Source of the DNA: Marinimicrobium alkaliphilum
Lineage (GTDB): Bacteria > Pseudomonadota > Gammaproteobacteria > Pseudomonadales > Cellvibrionaceae
Direction: 5' to 3'
Assembly (NCBI RefSeq): GCF_003259155.1
Contig: NZ_QGMQ01000003.1
Span: forward strand, 62,001 to 126,000
Length of the DNA stretch: 64,000 nucleotides
Below are positions 52,369-62,512 of this stretch, one piece after another (the stretch's first letter is position 1; every line of letters begins with the position of its first letter). The notes beneath the pieces are model-generated. The model did no database searches. It was given only the letters and a program-made list of their open reading frames with translations, and was not told the DNA's origin. The translations under genes were made by a program, and so were the position numbers.

Positions 52369-52407
52369 CCTGAAACTCTCTATAGGTGTATAAATAAAAG
52401 AAAAACG

Positions 52408-53667
52408 TTATTCGTCTTGCAACGCAACAATCGGATTAACACTGGCGGCCTTGGCCGCCGGCAGCAGCGACGCCAGCACACCGGAAATCACCAACACGCC
52501 CAGCGCCAGCAACGCCGTCTGAAAATCTACCTGCGGATTGATAAAGGCACCACCGCCACCGCCCGCTTCAAGCATCGCGTTGACGCCCTCCAGCACCAGG
52601 ACACCAACCACCAGGCCCGTGTAACCGGCCACCGCCGTGATCAACACCGACTCTTGCACAATGGTGATCACTATCGACGCCGGAGTGGCACCCAGGGCCT
52701 TGCGCAAACCGATTTCCCGCGTGCGTTCGCGCACCACAATCAGCATGATATTACCCACGCCGATAGCACCCGCGATAATGGTGCCGATGGCCACCACCCA
52801 GCTGAATGCCGTGATCCCGGTAAACAGACCCGAGACCTTGTCGAACTCGACCTGCAAGTTAAAACTGCCGAAGACTCCCGCATCATCAGGTGCGACCTGA
52901 CGGCGCTCATGCAGAAAGCGTTTTACATCCGCTTCAACCTGCGCGGCGTGAATCCCGGGCTTGGGAATCACCACCATACTGCCCACCCAACCGAGCTGGT
53001 TAAACGTATGGCGCAGGGTTTCATTGGGCATAAAGACCCGCTCTTCATCGGAGGCATTAGGGTTGCTCGAGGTACTGCGGAACACCCCCACCACCTGAAA
53101 ACTGATGCCGTCGATAATCACATAGTCACCGATCGGGCTCACTCCGGAGCCAAACAGCTGATCCCGCACACGCGTGCCGATGATGACCACTTTGCGTTTG
53201 CGCTGATCATCGAGTTCATTGATATAGCGACCTTCGACAATGCCCTGCTGATGAATACTGGCCATGCCGGCATTGGCACCCTGAACCGAGAAGCTACCGC
53301 TGTTGGAGCCGTAAACGGTATAAGCGGGTGAGCCGCCCCAAATACCGACACTGTTTTGCGGGTAGAGCCGGTCGACACTGGCCACATTCTCGCGAATCGC
53401 TTGAATATCTTCCCCGAGCAGGCGGATTTGCCGACCGGTAGGCATACCCTGATAGGGGATTTGGGTGCGCCCCTGGGACCAGATCCATACCGAGTTGGCC
53501 GTGGGCGGGAAACCGGACATGGCGCCGTTCTCCAACGCTTTGCCCGCACCCAACAGCACCGTGAGCATAAAGATGCCCCAAAACACCCCAAAGGCGGTTA
53601 GCGCCGTGCGCAGCTTGTGCTGCCCGAGGGTAAGAAAAATTTCCTGCCATTTCTGAACGTCAATCAT
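52408..53667 (-). CDS. MacB-type ABC transporter permease 2
   Basis: 419 residues. N-terminal membrane helix (~15-42, LRTALTAFGVFWGIFMLTVLLG), then a large periplasmic MacB-core domain (~45-270, with QIPYQGMPTGRQIRLLGEDIQAI). Three C-terminal helices of the FtsX domain follow, with the cytoplasmic coupling segment VRERTREIGLRKALGATPASI. It is a paralogue of the neighbouring permease (same opening LRTALTAFGVFWGI). It probably forms a heterodimer that transmits ATP-driven movement to the adaptor. Substrate unknown (peptide, lipid or antibiotic). Confidence 0.9.
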   Translation of the reverse strand: MIDVQKWQEIFLTLGQHKLRTALTAFGVFWGIFMLTVLLGAGKALENGAMSGFPPTANSVWIWSQGRTQIPYQGMPTGRQIRLLGEDIQAIRENVASVDRLYPQNSVGIWGGSPAYTVYGSNSGSFSVQGANAGMASIHQQGIVEGRYINELDDQRKRKVVIIGTRVRDQLFGSGVSPIGDYVIIDGISFQVVGVFRSTSSNPNASDEERVFMPNETLRHTFNQLGWVGSMVVIPKPGIHAAQVEADVKRFLHERRQVAPDDAGVFGSFNLQVEFDKVSGLFTGITAFSWVVAIGTIIAGAIGVGNIMLIVVRERTREIGLRKALGATPASIVITIVQESVLITAVAGYTGLVVGVLVLEGVNAMLEAGGGGGAFINPQVDFQTALLALGVLVISGVLASLLPAAKAASVNPIVALQDE

Positions 53668-53672
53668 CCCGG

Positions 53673-54908
53673 CTACTCCGCGCGCATCGCTTCAATGGGC
53701 GGAATACGCGCCGCTTTGAGCGCGGGCATCAAGCCCGCCAGGGCACCGACTACCACCAACAAAACAATCGCCGTGAGCGCCGCCTGAAAATTCACCTCGG
53801 GGTTCTGGAAGTACGCCATGTCCGCACCGGAAGTGGCCAGTCCCAAACTCACCAGCTCGATCAGCCCGACACCCACCACCAAACCGGCGTAGCCCGCGAT
53901 ACTGGTCACCAACACCGACTCCAGCAACAAGGTACGCACGATATGGCCAGGGGAGGCCCCCAACGCTTTGCGGATGCCAATCTCCCGGGTACGCTCCTTG
54001 ACGGTAATAATCATGATGTTACTCACCCCCACAATCCCTGCCGCCAATGTTCCGAGCCCCACAAACCAGATGAAGGCATTGATCGCGATAAACATGCCCG
54101 ACACCATCTGGGCTGGCTCGGCCATATTGAACGACTGGATCGCGCGCCTATCTTCCGGAGACACCCCATGACGGCGCTGCAGGAGCGCGATCACCTGGCG
54201 CTCGAACTCAAAACCGTCGATGCCGGCCTCCGGTCGCAGCCACAAGCTCTGGACATTGTCGCCGCCGCCAAACACAGTGCGATAGGTGGAATCGGCGATA
54301 TAGATGCGCTCGGAATCACGCCCCCGGTTGCCGCGATCATAAAAAATGCCGACCACGGTCATCACCACGTTATTGACCTCCACCTGGCGTCCGACCGGAT
54401 CGACACCGGCGCCAAAAATGCGGTCCGCCACCGTGCGTCCGAGCAGCGCGGATTTGCGAGTCCGATCCTGATCAAGGGGGTTCAACCGACGACCGAAGTC
54501 AAACGCCCCCGGCTCCTTGATGCGCAAAAAATCATCGGGAATGCCGCGCAGGGAAAAACTGCCGGTGCGATTGCCGTGGCGAATGGTGGCGTTGCCCATC
54601 TGGTTTTCCGAGGCGATAAAGCGCACACCCGGCACCTGGCGCTTGACCGCGTCGACGTCCGCCGTGGTCAGGCGGATCTGCCGCCCCAAGCCCATGCCCT
54701 GATGCGCCACCGAGGTGGTGTTGGTCCAGACAACAACGAAGTCGCGCACATCGGTACCAAAGGTACTGTAGACCCCGTTTTGCAGGCCGCGCCCGGCGCC
54801 GAGCAGGAGAATCAGCATCAAAATGCCCCAGAACACGCCGAAGGCGGTCAGGGCCGTACGCAACTTGTTCTTGCGCAGGGTATAAAGAATTTCCTGTAAA
54901 CCGTCCAT
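53673..54908 (-). CDS. MacB-type ABC transporter permease 1
   Basis: 411 residues with the same plan as its downstream paralogue: an N-terminal helix (KLRTALTAFGVFWGILMLILLLG), a periplasmic core (~45-265) and a three-helix FtsX domain with KERTREIGIRKALGASPGHI. It starts 3 nt after the ATPase stop and ends 5 nt before the second permease, so it is tightly coupled. ATP hydrolysis is supplied by the separate ATPase, not by a fused domain as in true MacB. Confidence 0.9.
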   Translation of the reverse strand: MDGLQEILYTLRKNKLRTALTAFGVFWGILMLILLLGAGRGLQNGVYSTFGTDVRDFVVVWTNTTSVAHQGMGLGRQIRLTTADVDAVKRQVPGVRFIASENQMGNATIRHGNRTGSFSLRGIPDDFLRIKEPGAFDFGRRLNPLDQDRTRKSALLGRTVADRIFGAGVDPVGRQVEVNNVVMTVVGIFYDRGNRGRDSERIYIADSTYRTVFGGGDNVQSLWLRPEAGIDGFEFERQVIALLQRRHGVSPEDRRAIQSFNMAEPAQMVSGMFIAINAFIWFVGLGTLAAGIVGVSNIMIITVKERTREIGIRKALGASPGHIVRTLLLESVLVTSIAGYAGLVVGVGLIELVSLGLATSGADMAYFQNPEVNFQAALTAIVLLVVVGALAGLMPALKAARIPPIEAMRAE

Positions 54909-54911
54909 GGC

Positions 54912-55619
54912 TTATTCCTCAGTCACCGCCACCGGCGTTTCATTGTGAAGTTCATGACCATCCACAATCAAACCATCCCTGAGCACAATCTGACGCTGTG
55001 TCTGGTCAGCCACATCCTGTTCGTGGGTCACAATCACGATGGTGTTACCCAGATTGTGCACCTCCTTGATCAGCGCCATGATGTCTTCGGTGGTATGGCT
55101 GTCGAGCGCCCCGGTGGGTTCATCCGCCAGAATCACTTTGGGCTGGGTCACGAGCGCGCGGGCGATAGCGACGCGCTGCTTCTGTCCACCGGAGAGCTCA
55201 TTGGGCATGTGATGACCACGGTCATCCAGGCCCACCATCTCCAGGTAGCGGGCCGCACGGCGGTTGCGCTCGCGCCGGCCCACCCCCTGATAGTAGAGCG
55301 GTAAGGCAACGTTTTCGATCGCGTTCTTGAAGGGCAGAAGATTGAACGACTGGAACACAAACCCGAGCAACTGGTTGCGCATCTGCGCTGCCGCCTTCTG
55401 CTTGAGGTTTCGAATCTCACGCCCGGCAAGCAAATAGTTACCCTCGTCATAGTCGTCGAGGATACCGAGGATGTTAAGTAGAGTAGACTTACCAGAACCG
55501 GAGGAGCCCATAATGGACACCAGCTCCCCTTCACGGATATGCAGGTCGATGCCCTGGAGCACATGCAAACGCTGCTCGCCGGTGGTGTAATATTTGTGGA
55601 TATTCTCAAGCTTAATCAT
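54912..55619 (-). CDS. ABC transporter ATPase (MacB/LolD type)
   Basis: The start at 55619 ([18 protein letters not shown]) with a GGGAAG site gives 235 residues; a longer frame upstream is unlike the family. Walker [10 protein letters not shown] (about 41-49), Q-loop [10 protein letters not shown], signature [15 protein letters not shown], Walker [13 protein letters not shown] and switch His in VTHE are all intact. First gene of the four-gene export or mechanotransmission operon. The 172-bp gap upstream, to the DASS gene, shows nothing specific. Confidence 0.94.
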   Translation of the reverse strand: MIKLENIHKYYTTGEQRLHVLQGIDLHIREGELVSIMGSSGSGKSTLLNILGILDDYDEGNYLLAGREIRNLKQKAAAQMRNQLLGFVFQSFNLLPFKNAIENVALPLYYQGVGRRERNRRAARYLEMVGLDDRGHHMPNELSGGQKQRVAIARALVTQPKVILADEPTGALDSHTTEDIMALIKEVHNLGNTIVIVTHEQDVADQTQRQIVLRDGLIVDGHELHNETPVAVTEE

Positions 55620-55791
55620 GACTTCCCACCTGATATAACGCGCCTTTCCCGGGCGCCGCTTTATTGTGTTCCACCTTTTCGGGAACATCCAACCGTCGCC
55701 GTGTTACGACTTAACAGAGGGTTAGACGTCGCCGAAGTGAAAATGGATTCAAAGGCGGGGAAAAGTATATCAGGTCGGCGGGACTATATCC

Positions 55792-57291
55792 TTATCCTAA
55801 GATCCCCCACTGAATCAGCGCTGTGCCCACCAGGCTCACCACCACGATCCCGGCGACGTTGAGTGCCAAACCGGCGCTGACCATCTGCTTAATGCGCAGC
55901 TGACCCGAGCCGAACACGATGGCGTTGGGGGGCGTGGCCACCGGCAGCATAAAGGCACAGCTGGCGGCGATGGCGGCGGGCACCGCCAGGGCTTCCGGCG
56001 GCAGGCCGATGGCCAGGGCCAGGGCGCCGAGCAGCGGCAGAAATGCAGCGGTAGTGGCGGTGTTGCTGGTCACCTCGGTGAGGAAAATCACCGTCACGGT
56101 CACGGCGCCGATGATCAACAGAATGGGCAGGCCGCCTACGGCTTGCAAACCCTCAGCAATCGCACCCGCCAGGCCCGAGCTCTGAATGATCGCCGCCAAT
56201 GCCAAACCGCCACCGAACAACAACAGGACATCCCAGGGCAATTTTTTGGTGGTGGCCCAGTTCATCAAGGAGCCTCCCGCCTTGTCACCGGAGGGAATCG
56301 CGTGGAGGACAATGGCACAACTGATGGCGATGGAGGTATCGGTAATCGGCACGCCGGGCAACAGGCGCGCCAACAGCGGTTGAAAAATCCAGGCCAGCGC
56401 GGTCAAAGCAAACACCGCCGCCACACGCTTTTCCATGGTGGTCATGGCGCCCAGTTCACGCAGCCGGTCCTTGAAAACGGAATGGTCACCATCATTGCCC
56501 ACGTCGGCCTCAGCGTCAGTGCCCGCGGTCAGGCCACGGGCCACCACTTTCGAGAGCCAGAACCAGGCGAGCACCAGCATGATCGCCGACACCGGCAGTC
56601 CGATCACCATCCACTGGGCAAACCCGATGTTCATCTCATGCTGATCCGACAGATAGGCCGCCAGCAACGCGTTGGGCGGCGTACCAATAAGAGTGGCGAT
56701 GCCGCCGATACTGGCGGCGTAGGCAACCCCCAGCAACAGCGCGACGGCGTAAGGATTGCCTTCGGTGGCCGCGGATGCCCCCTTGAACTTCACCACCGAC
56801 AATACAATCGGTAGCATCATGATCGCCGTGGCGGTGTTGCTCACCCACATACTCAAAAAGGCCGTAGCGAGCATAAATCCGGCCAGCTCCCTGGCCGGCG
56901 TACCACCCACTGTCGAGAGCGTGAACAGAGCGATGCGTTCGTGCAGACGCCAACGCTCCATGGCCAGCCCCAACACAAAGCCCCCCAGGAACAGGAAAAT
57001 CAGCGGATGGGCATAGCCTCGCGTAACGTCGCCCGGGTTGGCAATCCCCAGGGCCGGACCCAGCACAATGGGCAGCAGCGAGGTAATGGCGAGCGGCAGC
57101 ACCTCGGCAATCCAGAAGGTGGCCATCAAAAACGCCAACCCGGCCGCCCGCCAAGCCTCGGGCTCCAGGCCGAAGGGCGCGGGTACTACCCAGGTCAAGA
57201 TCAGCCCGGTCAGGCCGATACCACCGCCTATCAGGCGGCCACGGTTGTCGGCGGCAGCAGGCACGACGTTGTTGGGGGCGGCTTCAGTCAT
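55792..57291 (-). CDS. DASS/SLC13-family sodium:dicarboxylate-type transporter
   Basis: 499 residues from the ATG at 57291 (MTEAAPNNVVPAA). An ATG 17 codons earlier (57342) is also possible and would leave only 24 bp to the divergent cyaA start. About 11-12 hydrophobic segments. Family motifs: VSNTATAIMMLPI with the first Ser-Asn-Thr signature (~165), GIATLIGTPPNALL, and the mirrored TSNTATTAAFLPLL plus LPVATPPNAIVFGSG in the second half. The two SNT motifs bind Na+ and carboxylate. Likely substrates are C4-dicarboxylates or other anions. Confidence 0.92.
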   Translation of the reverse strand: MTEAAPNNVVPAAADNRGRLIGGGIGLTGLILTWVVPAPFGLEPEAWRAAGLAFLMATFWIAEVLPLAITSLLPIVLGPALGIANPGDVTRGYAHPLIFLFLGGFVLGLAMERWRLHERIALFTLSTVGGTPARELAGFMLATAFLSMWVSNTATAIMMLPIVLSVVKFKGASAATEGNPYAVALLLGVAYAASIGGIATLIGTPPNALLAAYLSDQHEMNIGFAQWMVIGLPVSAIMLVLAWFWLSKVVARGLTAGTDAEADVGNDGDHSVFKDRLRELGAMTTMEKRVAAVFALTALAWIFQPLLARLLPGVPITDTSIAISCAIVLHAIPSGDKAGGSLMNWATTKKLPWDVLLLFGGGLALAAIIQSSGLAGAIAEGLQAVGGLPILLIIGAVTVTVIFLTEVTSNTATTAAFLPLLGALALAIGLPPEALAVPAAIAASCAFMLPVATPPNAIVFGSGQLRIKQMVSAGLALNVAGIVVVSLVGTALIQWGILG

Positions 57292-57366
57292 AGTGTTGAA
57301 TCTCACGCAATTGGGCTCAGAAGTTGTTATGCTTTCTATCATAGCCGCCTGAAACGGGGTCTGCCT

Positions 57367-60192
57367 TTGACCCGACGCAAACCGACACGCATCGAGGGAA
57401 CTTTGCCCGAGCTAGACCGCCATCAACTGATTGCCGCCGCCAAACGCTTCAGCGCTTTGAACGAGGTCCGGCGCACCCGCATGCTGGATGCCCTGCGCGA
57501 TCGTCAGCACAGCTTTGTTGCGCTCCTGCCACTGTTTTTCCACCTCAACCACCGGCAACTGCCCGGCTATATCGATGAGGACACCCCCGTCGGGGTATTT
57601 GGTTACAGCCCGGACAAAAACCAACAACGCCTGGCTCAGGGCCTGGCGCCAGGCTACTACTACCGGCATGAACCGGCGCGCGGCAAACCCGCCATCGATG
57701 CGCTCTTCGTCATGGGCAGTGCGGGTACCATCGCCCAGGGCCACAAAAGCGACTTCGATATCTGGGTGTGCGTCAACCCGGCGCTCACCTACGAGCAACG
57801 CCAACAAGTTCAGCGAAAGTGCAGCGCACTCAGCCAGTGGGCCGAGCAGCAGCTGCGCCTGGAAGTGCACTGCTTTTTGATGGACCCGATCAAATTTCGC
57901 GCCGGCGCCACGTCCGCCATGAGCGGTGAAGCCAGCGGGTCCACCCAACACTACCTGTTGCTCGATGAATTCTACCGCACCGCCATCTGGCTGGCGGGCA
58001 AAAAACCGCTGTGGTGGTCTATCCCCGCAGAACGCGAAAGCGAATACGCGGCCCTCGCGGCCGAGCTGGAGCACACGCGCATGCTGCGCACCGACGAGCT
58101 GGTGGACTTTGGTCCGGTGGCGGAAATCCCCACGGCGGAATTTGTCGGCGCCGGGATGTGGCAGCTGTACAAGGGCATCCACTCGCCCCACAAATCGATA
58201 CTCAAACTGTTGTTGTTGGAAGTCTGCGCCAGCCACCCGGCGCGCCGCCCCCTGTGCCTGGACTACAAACTCCAGGTTCAGAGCGAAGCCCGTACCCCGG
58301 AGACCTTGCCCGACCCCTACCTGCTGATCTACCAGCACCTCGCGCGGCACCTCGAAGAGCGCCAACAGCCCCGGCGCCTGGAACTGGTGCGCCGGTGCCT
58401 GTACTTCAAAATCGACAAACCCCTATCGCGGCGCGAACGCAGCGCCTCACCAAGCTGGCAGCGGCAACAACTTGAGGCTCTGGTGAGCGAATGGGGCTGG
58501 TCGGAGGCGCAGATCCACAGCCTGGACAACCGGCGCCAGTGGCGCACCCCCGAGGTCACCGAGGAGTACAGCCTGCTGGTCAACGAACTGACCAACAGCT
58601 ATCGACTGATCAGCAACCTGAGCAAAACGTCCGCCGGCGCATCGGCAATCGATCGCCAGGAGCTGGCCATACTCGGGCGCAAACTGCATGCAGCGTTCGA
58701 GCGCAAGGCGGGTAAAATCAACCCGATCAACCCGGATATCGCCTTGTCCCTGGAAGAGCCGGCACTGAGTTTTCTCGAGGAACGCAGCGCGCAGCCGGAT
58801 ACCCATGGCTGGCGAGTCTACGCCGGGCGCCTCAACACACTGCCCGCGGGCGAGGCGCCGCTTAAACGCGCGCGCCACCTGCTTGAACTGTTCTGGTGGT
58901 GCTACTACAACGGCATTGTTTCCGGTGCCTCCCGAGTCGATATCCAAAGCCAGCGACTCAGCCTGTCCGCACCCCAGCAACAGGCGCTGCTCAACCAATT
59001 GCGCCAATGGCTGCCTTTGCCGGCACCGAGCCCGAGTCACGAGGCTTTTACCCACAAGGCCGAGGTCGAACAGCTGCTGTTAACCCTCAATATCGGGGTC
59101 AGCGCTGCGGCACAGGACCGGGTCCTGCGCGCCGACCAGGACCCGATCAACCTGCCCACGGCACCGGGCAGCCTGGTGCGCGAGGCCGAACTCAGCTACA
59201 CCAACAGTTGGCAAGAACTGGTCTGCCGACACTTCGACGGCGATGCACTGATCAGCGCTCTGATCCACGCCCTGCGCCTGACACCGCCGGATACCCGCGC
59301 CCACTTGCCAAGCCCCACGGTGTTTACCCTCCCGCACCCCAATGCCCAGAGCCTCATCCAGAGAGTTCAGCACCTGTGGCAAGACATCGACCGTGCCTTC
59401 TACCGCCACAACACCCCCGGGGCGCGCTACATCATGGAATACAGCGGGGACTACCTGCTGATCCAGCTGTTGCATCAGCAGCCCCAGGTCACTCGTTTTA
59501 CATCGGTAGACGCCTTGATGACCAAGCTGGGGGACGCCCAGGCCCAGTTCAGCCCCCTGCGTATCGACCGCTACGCCCTGCGCCACCACCTACTGGGGCA
59601 ACTGAGCGAACTCCTGGAGCAACCGGCCGTTACCCTCTGCTACCGTCCTGCCCAATCCGCCCGCAAGGCGCAACTGTTGATCGCTGACGAGCGCGCCTCA
59701 CTCTTTACCCTGGGCGGAGGCATTTTCGATCCACGCTTCTCTCTGCGTCCGCTGCAACAGTTTATTGAAGCCACCCAGGAACGTCAGCTGCAAGACGGCG
59801 ACCTGAACGAACTACCCCCGGTCCGCTGGTACACGCTCAACGGCGGCGACACCCTGCAACCGAGCCAGGTTGCCCCCGGCAGCAGCCTGCCCATGGCCAA
59901 CCTGCGCGCGATTGCCGAGCCCGATGACAACGGCGGTCTGGGTTACACCCTGCTGTGCGAGGAGCAGGAATTCAGCGCCCTGGAGCACGGCTCGGATCTG
60001 TTTCCGGCGGTCGCCCGCTACATCCTCTCCATGCGCCAAAAGCGCCAGCGCTACCCCTGTCACATCACCGACCTGGACCTGTCCCAGTGCCGCGACCTGC
60101 TGGCGCCCGCCAGCGGGCTGCAACTGAGCCACTACCTGCGCATCAAAGCCCGAATTGAACAACGCCTGAACCTCGCGATTCAGCAGGTCTGA
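57367..60192 (+). CDS. cyaA: Class I adenylate cyclase, probable UUG start
   Basis: Makes cyclic AMP for Crp/Vfr control. No ATG is available at the expected N-terminus. TTG at 57367 opens TRRKPTRIEGTLPELDRHQL, aligning with the MTRTHEIRPDLDEG-type beginning of Pseudomonas CyaA, and gives 941 residues. The next ATG (57481) would cut conserved sequence. Catalytic N-terminal half: FHLNHRQLPGYID, FVMGSAGTIAQGHKSDFDIWV (nucleotidyl-transferase GS...DxD motif), and FSKL-like landmarks. The C-terminal half is regulatory. E. coli cyaA also starts with UUG, which limits its expression. It is divergent from the DASS gene. Confidence 0.92.
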   Translation: MTRRKPTRIEGTLPELDRHQLIAAAKRFSALNEVRRTRMLDALRDRQHSFVALLPLFFHLNHRQLPGYIDEDTPVGVFGYSPDKNQQRLAQGLAPGYYYRHEPARGKPAIDALFVMGSAGTIAQGHKSDFDIWVCVNPALTYEQRQQVQRKCSALSQWAEQQLRLEVHCFLMDPIKFRAGATSAMSGEASGSTQHYLLLDEFYRTAIWLAGKKPLWWSIPAERESEYAALAAELEHTRMLRTDELVDFGPVAEIPTAEFVGAGMWQLYKGIHSPHKSILKLLLLEVCASHPARRPLCLDYKLQVQSEARTPETLPDPYLLIYQHLARHLEERQQPRRLELVRRCLYFKIDKPLSRRERSASPSWQRQQLEALVSEWGWSEAQIHSLDNRRQWRTPEVTEEYSLLVNELTNSYRLISNLSKTSAGASAIDRQELAILGRKLHAAFERKAGKINPINPDIALSLEEPALSFLEERSAQPDTHGWRVYAGRLNTLPAGEAPLKRARHLLELFWWCYYNGIVSGASRVDIQSQRLSLSAPQQQALLNQLRQWLPLPAPSPSHEAFTHKAEVEQLLLTLNIGVSAAAQDRVLRADQDPINLPTAPGSLVREAELSYTNSWQELVCRHFDGDALISALIHALRLTPPDTRAHLPSPTVFTLPHPNAQSLIQRVQHLWQDIDRAFYRHNTPGARYIMEYSGDYLLIQLLHQQPQVTRFTSVDALMTKLGDAQAQFSPLRIDRYALRHHLLGQLSELLEQPAVTLCYRPAQSARKAQLLIADERASLFTLGGGIFDPRFSLRPLQQFIEATQERQLQDGDLNELPPVRWYTLNGGDTLQPSQVAPGSSLPMANLRAIAEPDDNGGLGYTLLCEEQEFSALEHGSDLFPAVARYILSMRQKRQRYPCHITDLDLSQCRDLLAPASGLQLSHYLRIKARIEQRLNLAIQQV

Positions 60193-60247
60193 GGTTATAC
60201 TGCCCGGCTATTACACCCGCAGCGCGAACCACCGTCGGAGTTCTGAT

Positions 60248-60397
60248 ATGGCACACCCGAAAATCCTCGCCCTGAGCCTGGGCAGCCTGTTGCTGGCGGC
60301 GACCCTGGCTGGCTGCGGTCAAACCGGGCCGCTGTATTTGCCCGAACAGGAACAGCCGCCCGAGTTGGAAGAAACGGTCCCCGCAGACGCGGATTAA
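60248..60397 (+). CDS. lptM: LptM (YifL) small lipoprotein
   Basis: 49 codons. Signal peptide MAHPKILALSLGSLLLAATL, lipobox LAGC (lipid Cys23), then the invariant CGQTGPLYLPE of the LptM family, and an acidic Pro/Glu tail. In E. coli LptM helps assemble the LptD-LptE lipopolysaccharide translocon at the outer membrane. GGAG lies ahead of the ATG. The position between cyaA and the lysA-dapF genes is the one seen across gammaproteobacteria. Confidence 0.92.
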   Translation: MAHPKILALSLGSLLLAATLAGCGQTGPLYLPEQEQPPELEETVPADAD

Positions 60398-60421
60398 TTC
60401 ACGACACAATCAGAGAACACT

Positions 60422-61669
60422 ATGGAGCACTTTACCGAGCGCCAGGGCGAATTGTTTGTCGAATCCCTGCCCCTGCGCCAATTGGCCGAGCAGTTCGGCA
60501 CGCCCACTTACGTCTACAGCCGCGCCGCCTTCACCGAGCGCTACCTGGCTTACGCCCAGGCTCTGGGTGAGCACCCGGGCATGATCTGCTACGCGGTCAA
60601 AGCCAACGCCAACCTGTCGGTACTGAATGTACTGGCGCGTCTGGGTGCGGGCTTTGATATCGTCTCGGGGGGCGAGCTGGAGCGGGTCTTGCGCGCGGGC
60701 GGCAAACCCGAACGCATCCTGTTCTCGGGCGTCGGCAAAACCGCCGAGGAGATGGCGCGCGCGCTCGAGGTAGGCATTTTCTGCTTTAATGTCGAGTCCG
60801 AAGCCGAGCTGACGCTGCTCAGTGAAGTCGCGACCCGTCTGGGTAAAACCGCCAACATCTCCCTGCGGGTCAATCCGGACGTGGATGCCAAAACCCATCC
60901 CTATATTTCCACCGGATTGAAGGAAAACAAATTCGGTGTCGATATTACCCAGGCGCCCGCGGTCTATCGGCGGGCGGCAGCGCTGCCGGGGATCAGCATC
61001 CAGGGCCTGGACTGCCACATCGGCTCACAACTGACCGAATTGACGCCGTTTCTCGATGCCCTCGACCGGCTGTTGCTGCTGATTGACGAGCTGGCTGAGA
61101 ACGACATCCGGATCCATCACCTGGATCTGGGCGGCGGCCTGGGCGTGACCTATCGGGACGAGCAACCGCCAGCGGTAGCGGACTATATGGCTGCCGTCAA
61201 AGCCAGACTGGGCGACCGCCCGCTGAGCCTGATGTTCGAGCCCGGCCGCTCCATCGCCGCCAATGCCGGTGTGCTGCTCACCCGGGTGCTCTACCTCAAG
61301 CCCACCGAGCACAAAAACTTTGCGGTGATCGACGCGGCCATGAACGACAACATCCGCCCGGCGCTCTACCAGGCCTGGCAGGCCATTCGCCCACTGCAAG
61401 CGCGCGCCGAAGGCGAAAAAACCTGGGATCTGGTGGGCCCGATCTGCGAAACCGGCGACTTCCTGGGCAAAGACCGCAATTTGTCGCTCGAAGCCGGAGA
61501 TTTGCTGGCAATTATGTCCGCAGGCGCTTATGGTTTCGCTATGAGCTCCAACTACAATACCCGCGGGCGCGCCGCCGAGGTCCTGGTAGACGGTGACCAG
61601 GTACACCTGGCCCGCGCCCGGGAAACTTTTGAGGATCAGGTACGCGGCGAAACCGTACTGCCGGAATAA
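60422..61669 (+). CDS. lysA: Diaminopimelate decarboxylase
   Basis: PLP enzyme making L-lysine from meso-diaminopimelate. 415 residues. Lys60 in [13 protein letters not shown] binds PLP. The barrel has the motif [20 protein letters not shown], and [21 protein letters not shown] forms the phosphate site, and the second active-site Cys/Glu lies in [29 protein letters not shown] follows near the C-terminus. It starts 25 nt after lptM and is followed after 11 nt by dapF, so both lysine-branch enzymes are co-transcribed. Confidence 0.97.
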   Translation: MEHFTERQGELFVESLPLRQLAEQFGTPTYVYSRAAFTERYLAYAQALGEHPGMICYAVKANANLSVLNVLARLGAGFDIVSGGELERVLRAGGKPERILFSGVGKTAEEMARALEVGIFCFNVESEAELTLLSEVATRLGKTANISLRVNPDVDAKTHPYISTGLKENKFGVDITQAPAVYRRAAALPGISIQGLDCHIGSQLTELTPFLDALDRLLLLIDELAENDIRIHHLDLGGGLGVTYRDEQPPAVADYMAAVKARLGDRPLSLMFEPGRSIAANAGVLLTRVLYLKPTEHKNFAVIDAAMNDNIRPALYQAWQAIRPLQARAEGEKTWDLVGPICETGDFLGKDRNLSLEAGDLLAIMSAGAYGFAMSSNYNTRGRAAEVLVDGDQVHLARARETFEDQVRGETVLPE

Positions 61670-61680
61670 CAGGGATACCA

Positions 61681-62511
61681 ATGCGACTGCGCTTTACCAA
61701 AATGCACGGCCTGGGCAACGACTTTATGGTGATCGACGGGATCAGCCAGCGCGTGCGCCTAAGCCCGGAAGAGATTCGGCGATTGGGCGACCGTCATTTC
61801 GGGGTCGGCTTCGACCAGTTATTGCTGGTGGAAATCCCCACCCGCCCGGACGTGGATTTTGGCTACCGGATTTTTAACGCCGATGGCTCCGAAGTCGAGA
61901 ACTGCGGCAACGGCGCGCGCTGCTTTGCCCGCTTTGTCATCGACCGGCAACTGACCGGCAAGCGCACCATCCGCGTGGAAACCGCCGGGGGCCTACTCAC
62001 CCTGGACGTCGACGACAATGACGATGTTCAGGTCGACATGGGCGTGCCGCGTCTCGCGCCCGCCGACCTGCCGTTTACAGCCGACGCGCAAGCGGTGACC
62101 TATCCGCTGACGGTCGATGACCAGACGCTGGACATTTCTGCCGTCTCCATGGGCAACCCTCATGCGGTGACGCTGGTCGACGATATCGAGCAGGCGCCGG
62201 TTGAACAGCTGGGGCCGCTGGTGGAAAACCACCCGCGCTTCGCCAAGCGCGTCAACGCCGGTTTTATGCAAGTACTCTCGCGCTCGGAAGTGTGCGTGCG
62301 GGTATACGAGCGCGGCGCGGGCGAGACCCTCGCCTGCGGCACCGGCGCCTGTGCGGCGGTGGTGGCGGGACGCTTGCGCGGTCTACTCGACCCGGCGGTG
62401 ACGGTTCACCTGCCCGGCGGCGCACTGCGCATTCACTGGGAAGGGGAAGGTCAAACGGTTATCATGACCGGACCTGCCACCACTGTGTATCACGGACAAA
62501 TCAAACTATAA
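61681..62511 (+). CDS. dapF: Diaminopimelate epimerase
   Basis: Converts LL- to meso-diaminopimelate for lysine and peptidoglycan. The 276 residues are full length. Opening [15 protein letters not shown]; first catalytic Cys75 in [23 protein letters not shown]; second catalytic Cys219 in [15 protein letters not shown]. An AGGGAT site precedes the ATG. Ends one base before the DUF484 gene. Confidence 0.97.
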   Translation: MRLRFTKMHGLGNDFMVIDGISQRVRLSPEEIRRLGDRHFGVGFDQLLLVEIPTRPDVDFGYRIFNADGSEVENCGNGARCFARFVIDRQLTGKRTIRVETAGGLLTLDVDDNDDVQVDMGVPRLAPADLPFTADAQAVTYPLTVDDQTLDISAVSMGNPHAVTLVDDIEQAPVEQLGPLVENHPRFAKRVNAGFMQVLSRSEVCVRVYERGAGETLACGTGACAAVVAGRLRGLLDPAVTVHLPGGALRIHWEGEGQTVIMTGPATTVYHGQIKL

Positions 62512-62512
62512 A

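Noticed and set aside
56941-57366. N-terminal extension of the adenylate cyclase frame
   Set aside because: It lies antisense to the DASS transporter coding region and has no similarity to the CyaA N-terminus. The frame is open by chance in GC-rich DNA.
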